Assembly (NCBI RefSeq): GCF_021403115.1
Contig: NZ_JAJSSH010000011.1
Location: forward strand, 1-64,000
Direction of reading: 5' to 3'
DNA from: Sphingobium sufflavum
GTDB lineage: Bacteria > Pseudomonadota > Alphaproteobacteria > Sphingomonadales > Sphingomonadaceae
Length of the DNA stretch: 64,000 nt
A model generated the notes under the pieces. The model was not told the origin of the DNA. It saw nothing but the letters and a program-made list of their open reading frames with translations, and did no database searches. Positions 59,958-64,000 of the stretch are shown in pieces. Position 1 is the stretch's first letter. Each line of letters begins with the position of its first letter. A program made the position numbers and the translations under genes.

Positions 59958-62327
59958 CTAGCTGGTGAACAGTCCCTTGCGGATGATCGCATGCACGCCG
60001 AAATTGCCATTCACCACCTGCGATACGCCAAAGTCCACGCCGACCGAGAGCAATGAGATTGCCTCGTCCTCGCTGAGCCTCTTGGCGGTCATCAGGAAGC
60101 GTCGGGCCTTGCGAAAGGCGTCACGCATGGCAGAATCTATAGAGGATTGCTTGTAGACTTCACTTTGTGCGTCCTCTCCCAGTTCCTTCAGATAGTCCGG
60201 GTGGCTGAAGCCCATGATAACCCATTCGGTCTCTGTTTCGATCAGCGGGTAATCCAGGTCACGCAAAGGGTCCATGACCGTCGCGGCGCGATGATGGATG
60301 ATCTGGATCAACCCGGTCATGGAGCATTCGATTGCGGTTCCGCACAACTCAGAATCGCCCTGCGACGCATGGGGGTCGCCCAGAGACAATAATGCCCCGG
60401 CAACCTGTACGGGCAGGAAGATGCGCGACCCCGGCCCTGTCCGCCAATTATCCAGATTTCCGCCATAGGCCGCAGGGGGAACACTATCCACCAGCCCGTT
60501 ATAGGCCGGGGCCAAGGCGATGACGCCGAAATGGGGGCGGATCGGGATTTCCACGTTTCGCAGCACGTCATAATTGCGTTCGATGGTGGCCGGATCGACC
60601 GGAACGCCGGGATAGTCGTATCGTGCATGGCGCACACCGGATGGGTCCACCTGCTCGGTCCAGCGATAGGAATAGACCGCATGGGCCGTGGGCGGCCGAC
60701 CGCCCGCAGCCTCCACCTCATAGATGGTGATGACCTCCCGCTGCTTGGGTTCGGTCAGCAGGTCCTGGTAATGGAAGCCCCAATAGGTCGCGGCATTGCT
60801 GCCGAATGTCTTGCCGGCAAAGCGAGGGTTGCCGCTGGGCCGTGGTTTCAGGTCCAATATTCGCACTTCAATCAGGTCGCCAGGCATGGCCCCTTCAATC
60901 GCGATGGGACCGGTGCAGATATGAACGCCAAAGCCCTCCCCCGGCCCACGTCCGAAGGCGCTGGCGTCCATAGGTCCAGCCCCGCGCCGATCGACAGCTT
61001 TGCCGGTTTCATCCCAGCGGTAAACGCTTTCCGTGCCAGCATCGCCCTCAACCATCCGTTCGGGATCGTCATTGGCGTGGTGGGTCAGTGTCTCGATAGT
61101 GACGAAGTCGCCTGACCGTACCTGAAGGACGGGTTTGAGGGAGCGGCTGAAATAGCCCCAGTGGACGCTTTCCGGGCTGGCGGGGAGATGATGATGCCGA
61201 ACCGGCTGACTGACATCCATGCCATCATAGTCGATGGCGGCGACTTCGCTGTCCGCTTCCTGTTCGCCTTCCAGCAGCGCGGGAAGAGACGGCTCCGCCT
61301 GGACGATAGCCCGTTCTGCCTTGGCGGGGCGGCCACGACGCAGCAAGATGGTCTCGTCATTGTCCTGCGGCGGAGCCTTGCGATATTCGCGCGGGGAAAT
61401 GCCATATTGCTCGCGAAAGGCGCGACTGAAGGAGGCGCTGTCGTTGAAGCCCCATTCGAACAATATGTCCGAAATTGACTTCTGGACATGCAGCGGGCTG
61501 CGCAGGTCAAGGCGGCAGCGTTCCAGACGCCGGACCTTCACATAATGGCCGAAGCTGTCCGTGATCGATTCGAACAGTTTCTGGAGGTAGCGGGGTGAAA
61601 TGCCATGTTCGGCCGCGACCTGCTGATAATTGAGATCGGGATCGCTGAGCCGGATTTCGATGGTTTGGAAGATGCGTTCCAACAATGCGGCGCGCATGCC
61701 CGCCGCACCGCCCAGCGCTTTGACCGGGGCATTGTCGAGCAGGCTGGTGACGAGAAATTCGGGGAAAGCCAGTTCGACCGGGCGGGCCTGATCCGTCGTG
61801 ATGTCGGGCAGCGTGTCCGCCAGCGAGCGCAGCATGCCGGAGAATATCCGCGCCGCGCCCGCATCCGTGGCGATCTTGCGGGAGGCACCCGCGATAGGGG
61901 TCTTGAGGCGCTGGCTCAGAACGCTCTGCGGCACCCGCACCACCAGGCTGCGATTGTCACCGGCAAAGGTCAGGTTAGCGGCGCTGTCACCCCTGCCACA
62001 GATCATCTCTCCATCCGCCAGCGTCAGTGTCTGCTGCGTATCGCGCATGGTCGCCGACCCGTCGAGGACCATGGCGAGCCAGTAGGAGCCGGGCTGTTCC
62101 CGGAAATCGACCGACCAGCCCTGCGGCGTGCCGGTCACGCGGATGAAATCGATCCCGGTGCTGCTGCGGAACTGGATCAGTTCGCCATAGAGCGATGTCT
62201 CGTCAGCCTCGTCGAGGGTGAGCGACAATCGCTTCAGTGCGAAGCGCCAGGCGTCCCGCCGTTGTTCCTTGGGATAGGCATTTGTCGTGAAGCGCAAGAG
62301 AGACCACCTTGAAACAGAGGGTGGCAC
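59958..62327 (-). CDS. AraC-type regulator fused to a formamidase/acetamidase domain
   Basis: The 789-residue protein joins an AraC-binding-like sensory domain (about 10-200), an AraC helix-turn-helix domain (about 215-317; YQQVAAEHGISPRYLQKLFE and DILFEWGFNDSASFSRAFRE), a charged linker (318-375) with an AT-hook-like RRGRPAK, and an FmdA/AmdA amidase domain (about 376-789; VHWGYFSRSLKP, LTHHANDDP, NLDNWRTGPG, SLGDPHASQGDSELCGTAIE). The stop and start are clean and the reading frame is continuous. The amidase core residues seen in the stand-alone enzyme at 56718 are mostly kept. GTG 62327 is used; TTG 62297, eight bases or so after AAGGTGG, is a likely alternative. It probably controls the island, sensing or turning over an amide. 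Fusion is direct evidence; the regulatory target is inference. Confidence 0.88.
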   Translation of the reverse strand: MPPSVSRWSLLRFTTNAYPKEQRRDAWRFALKRLSLTLDEADETSLYGELIQFRSSTGIDFIRVTGTPQGWSVDFREQPGSYWLAMVLDGSATMRDTQQTLTLADGEMICGRGDSAANLTFAGDNRSLVVRVPQSVLSQRLKTPIAGASRKIATDAGAARIFSGMLRSLADTLPDITTDQARPVELAFPEFLVTSLLDNAPVKALGGAAGMRAALLERIFQTIEIRLSDPDLNYQQVAAEHGISPRYLQKLFESITDSFGHYVKVRRLERCRLDLRSPLHVQKSISDILFEWGFNDSASFSRAFREQYGISPREYRKAPPQDNDETILLRRGRPAKAERAIVQAEPSLPALLEGEQEADSEVAAIDYDGMDVSQPVRHHHLPASPESVHWGYFSRSLKPVLQVRSGDFVTIETLTHHANDDPERMVEGDAGTESVYRWDETGKAVDRRGAGPMDASAFGRGPGEGFGVHICTGPIAIEGAMPGDLIEVRILDLKPRPSGNPRFAGKTFGSNAATYWGFHYQDLLTEPKQREVITIYEVEAAGGRPPTAHAVYSYRWTEQVDPSGVRHARYDYPGVPVDPATIERNYDVLRNVEIPIRPHFGVIALAPAYNGLVDSVPPAAYGGNLDNWRTGPGSRIFLPVQVAGALLSLGDPHASQGDSELCGTAIECSMTGLIQIIHHRAATVMDPLRDLDYPLIETETEWVIMGFSHPDYLKELGEDAQSEVYKQSSIDSAMRDAFRKARRFLMTAKRLSEDEAISLLSVGVDFGVSQVVNGNFGVHAIIRKGLFTS

Positions 62328-62428
62328 CCTTTCCCCGTTTTCCGATCTCTGTCTTGTCGGATACCGTCCAAGCTATTGACGGAACAGGGGAGCGTCAATC
62401 GACGCAATCGGGGGACAGGCCGCCCGGA

Positions 62429-63840
62429 TCAAAAGGGTGTCTCATCTCCATACACACTGGTCGCCCCGCTCGCCGCCCCGACATCCGACCCCCGCCCGCA
62501 TATGGCGAGCATGGTGAGGGCGTAGATCAGCGCGCTTTGCGTCATATCTGCCGGGGTCGGACGCCAGCGCGGCATGCCGGTGGTGACGGCGGGCACGCGG
62601 TGCATGTTGAACACATTATGGTCGCGCCACATGCTGGAATAAACGGGATGGGCCCGTTCCAGCGGGGTGCCGCCGGTCGCGAGCCGGGTCGCGGCGTCCA
62701 CCGCGCCCACGAGGGGGGCGACGGCGTTCGGATCCGCCTCGAAACCATGGCGCACGACCATGGCCTCGACGTCGAACGCCTCCACGTCGACGTCGCGCAT
62801 CGCGGCCATGATGCCATGATAGGCGTCGGCAGCCTTCTGCCGGGGGTTGAGGTTTACGTCGATGTAGAGTGCGCAAACCTCCGTCCCCGCGCCAAAGTCG
62901 AAAGGCATGCCACCGCGCACGGAGGCGATCTGCACCTTGGGAACGGACCGGCCGCCGGGCGTGTCGAGGATGGAATCACGTTCGAACGCCAGGCTCCAGG
63001 CGTGGAGAGCGTCGATCACGGGGCCGAGCCGATAGATGGGATTGGGGTGGGCGCGGGCGTCGGCGGGCGCGTCGAGGATGGGGGTGAAGACCCCGCGCCC
63101 GAAGAGGCGGACGCGGAACAGCGCATAGCCGCATCCCTGCCATGTGAGGCCGAAATCCGTGCCCTCCGCCGCGATGGCATAATCGGGCGCGACGCCGCCA
63201 TGGTGGAAGAGATAATGGGCGCCGATGTCCTTGCCATTATAGCCGATGCCGGAAAATTCCTCGATCGGTTCCGGCCCAATCTCGCCGGGGCAGGCGGTCA
63301 GCCATGTCTTGCCGGCGAGGCCGATGCCGGCTTTCTTCAGCGCCTTGGCCGCGATCAGGAAGCAGGACATCGGGCCGCGATCATTCGAGATGGGGTAGCC
63401 GCGCAACGCGCCATCCTCGATCCAGCATTGCGTCCACTCGGGATCGGCGAGGGTGGAGTCCCGATAGCGGAAGGCGTTCTGCTCCGGCAGGGCGCTGGGG
63501 CTTTCGGTGTCGAGGTGGCGGTGAAGAGGAGATTGGCGCCGGGCGCGGTGCCGCCATATTCGCCGATGATATTGGGACGCTCCGGGGTCGCGCCGATGCG
63601 GCGGGGGCGGAAGCCCTCCACCGCCATCCAGTCATGGACGAAGGCGGCGGCGGCGGCTTCCTCTCGCGAGCGGCTGGGGATGTTGCCCAGCGTCAGGGCA
63701 AGCTGCACCAGTTCGTCGGTGTCGATGGCGGCGGCGATGGCGTCACGCTCCGCCGCGCTGACCGCATAGGGCGCGTGGGCAGGGTCGGAGAAGGCCGGTT
63801 CGGGCGCGATTGAGGGCAAGGATGGGGCGCGGTCCGCCAT
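62429..63840 (-). pseudogene. M20-family metallohydrolase (peptidase/deacylase), frameshifted
   Basis: The gene starts at ATG 63840 (GGGAGA upstream) and reads NIPSRSREEAAAAAFVHDWM and APGANLLFTA, then loses frame; the remaining M20 sequence (GYPISNDRGPMSCFLIAAKALKK, PGEIGPEPIEEFSGIGYNG, GGVAPDYAIAAEGTDFG) continues in another frame to 62429. At about 63510-63520 the sequence reads ACCGCCACCTCGAC on the coding strand; one extra C would give T-A-H-L-D-T, the expected metal-binding segment. A single-base deletion (or sequencing error) is thus indicated. M20 enzymes cleave amide or peptide bonds. It runs toward the AraC-amidase gene, 101 bases away. Confidence 0.82.
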
Positions 63841-64000
63841 GGTTTTTCTCCCGAAGGTTTTTCAACTGTTACAACCGAATGGGTGTTTTGAACGTGGGGG
63901 CGAAGGGGCGGGCGGTTTGGGGGTGGAATGGGGGCCGGAACCGGGGCTGGCTGTTGGATCGGGGCCTGTTGGATCAGTGGGTGGGAAGGATCATCCCCTC
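63841..64000. other. Upstream region of the M20 gene at the window edge
   Basis: The 160 bases are G-rich on the plus strand (gggggcgaaggggcgggcgg and similar) with no recognised gene. Promoter sequence for the M20 gene should lie here. Nothing more can be supported. Confidence 0.4.

Noticed and set aside
1..64000. CRISPR arrays, prophage, rRNA operon or toxin-antitoxin pair
   Set aside because: No regularly spaced repeats, phage structural genes or rRNA sequence were seen. RatA-type naming of the gene at 6448 does not imply a toxin pair here.

Overview
The window looks like a chromosomal segment of a high-GC alphaproteobacterium of the order Sphingomonadales (Sphingobium/Sphingomonas-like). 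Supporting signs are the gene order dusB(nifR3)-ntrB-ntrC-ntrY-ntrX-hfq-hflX, a fused IspDF, an Hfq carrying two Sm domains, two large TonB-dependent receptors, and caulobacter-like xylX-xylB genes. The assignment comes from protein patterns recognised by eye, not from a search.

Layout. 1-127: the end of an IS3-type element lying directly against a BLUF blue-light sensor gene (155-562). 563-1257: about 0.7 kb with no recognisable gene. 1.2-9.3 kb: a small heptad-repeat lipoprotein, the ABC-F ATPase EttA, an Ala-rich exported protein, a gamma-glutamylcyclotransferase-like protein with a beta carbonic anhydrase, lipA-ratA, and ispDF-hypothetical-pncC. 9.4-19.8 kb: dusB followed by both nitrogen two-component systems (NtrB/NtrC, NtrY/NtrX), then tandem-domain hfq, hflX and corA. 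19.8-26.0 kb: mazG, then a D-xylose oxidation cluster (xylX, xylB, sugar porter, aldose epimerase, LacI-type regulator). 26.2-32.2 kb: PhoD phosphatase, TonB receptor, MAPEG protein and a xylose-isomerase-like TIM-barrel protein. 32.3-38.2 kb: a 1397-residue assimilatory nitrate reductase fused to a diflavin reductase, preceded by an attenuator-like leader, then a TPR protein with an arginine-methyltransferase-like domain. 38.3-47.4 kb: tRNA-Ser(UGA) and a housekeeping run (MltB-like and RlpA-like cell-wall proteins, D,D-carboxypeptidase, tmk, holB, metG, tatD, PhnP-like hydrolase, retropepsin-like protease).

47.45-49.05 kb is an ISNCY-type insertion sequence whose transposase seems to have lost an internal block. 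Beyond it (49.2-63.8 kb) is an accessory catabolic island: aldo/keto reductase, TonB receptor, MFS transporter, Rieske oxygenase, VOC protein, formamidase/acetamidase, TauD-type dioxygenase, serine hydrolase, an AraC-type regulator fused to a second formamidase/acetamidase domain, and an M20 hydrolase broken by a one-base frameshift. The set reads as uptake, oxidation and hydrolysis of an unidentified amide- or ester-containing, probably aromatic, compound. No ferredoxin or reductase partner for the Rieske enzyme is present here.

The strongest candidates for something new are the AraC-amidase fusion with its stand-alone amidase paralogue in the same island, the nitrate-reductase leader with an ANTAR-type hexaloop hairpin before a terminator, the bacterial TPR-PRMT-like protein, and the asymmetric tandem Hfq. 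No CRISPR array, rRNA or prophage was seen.
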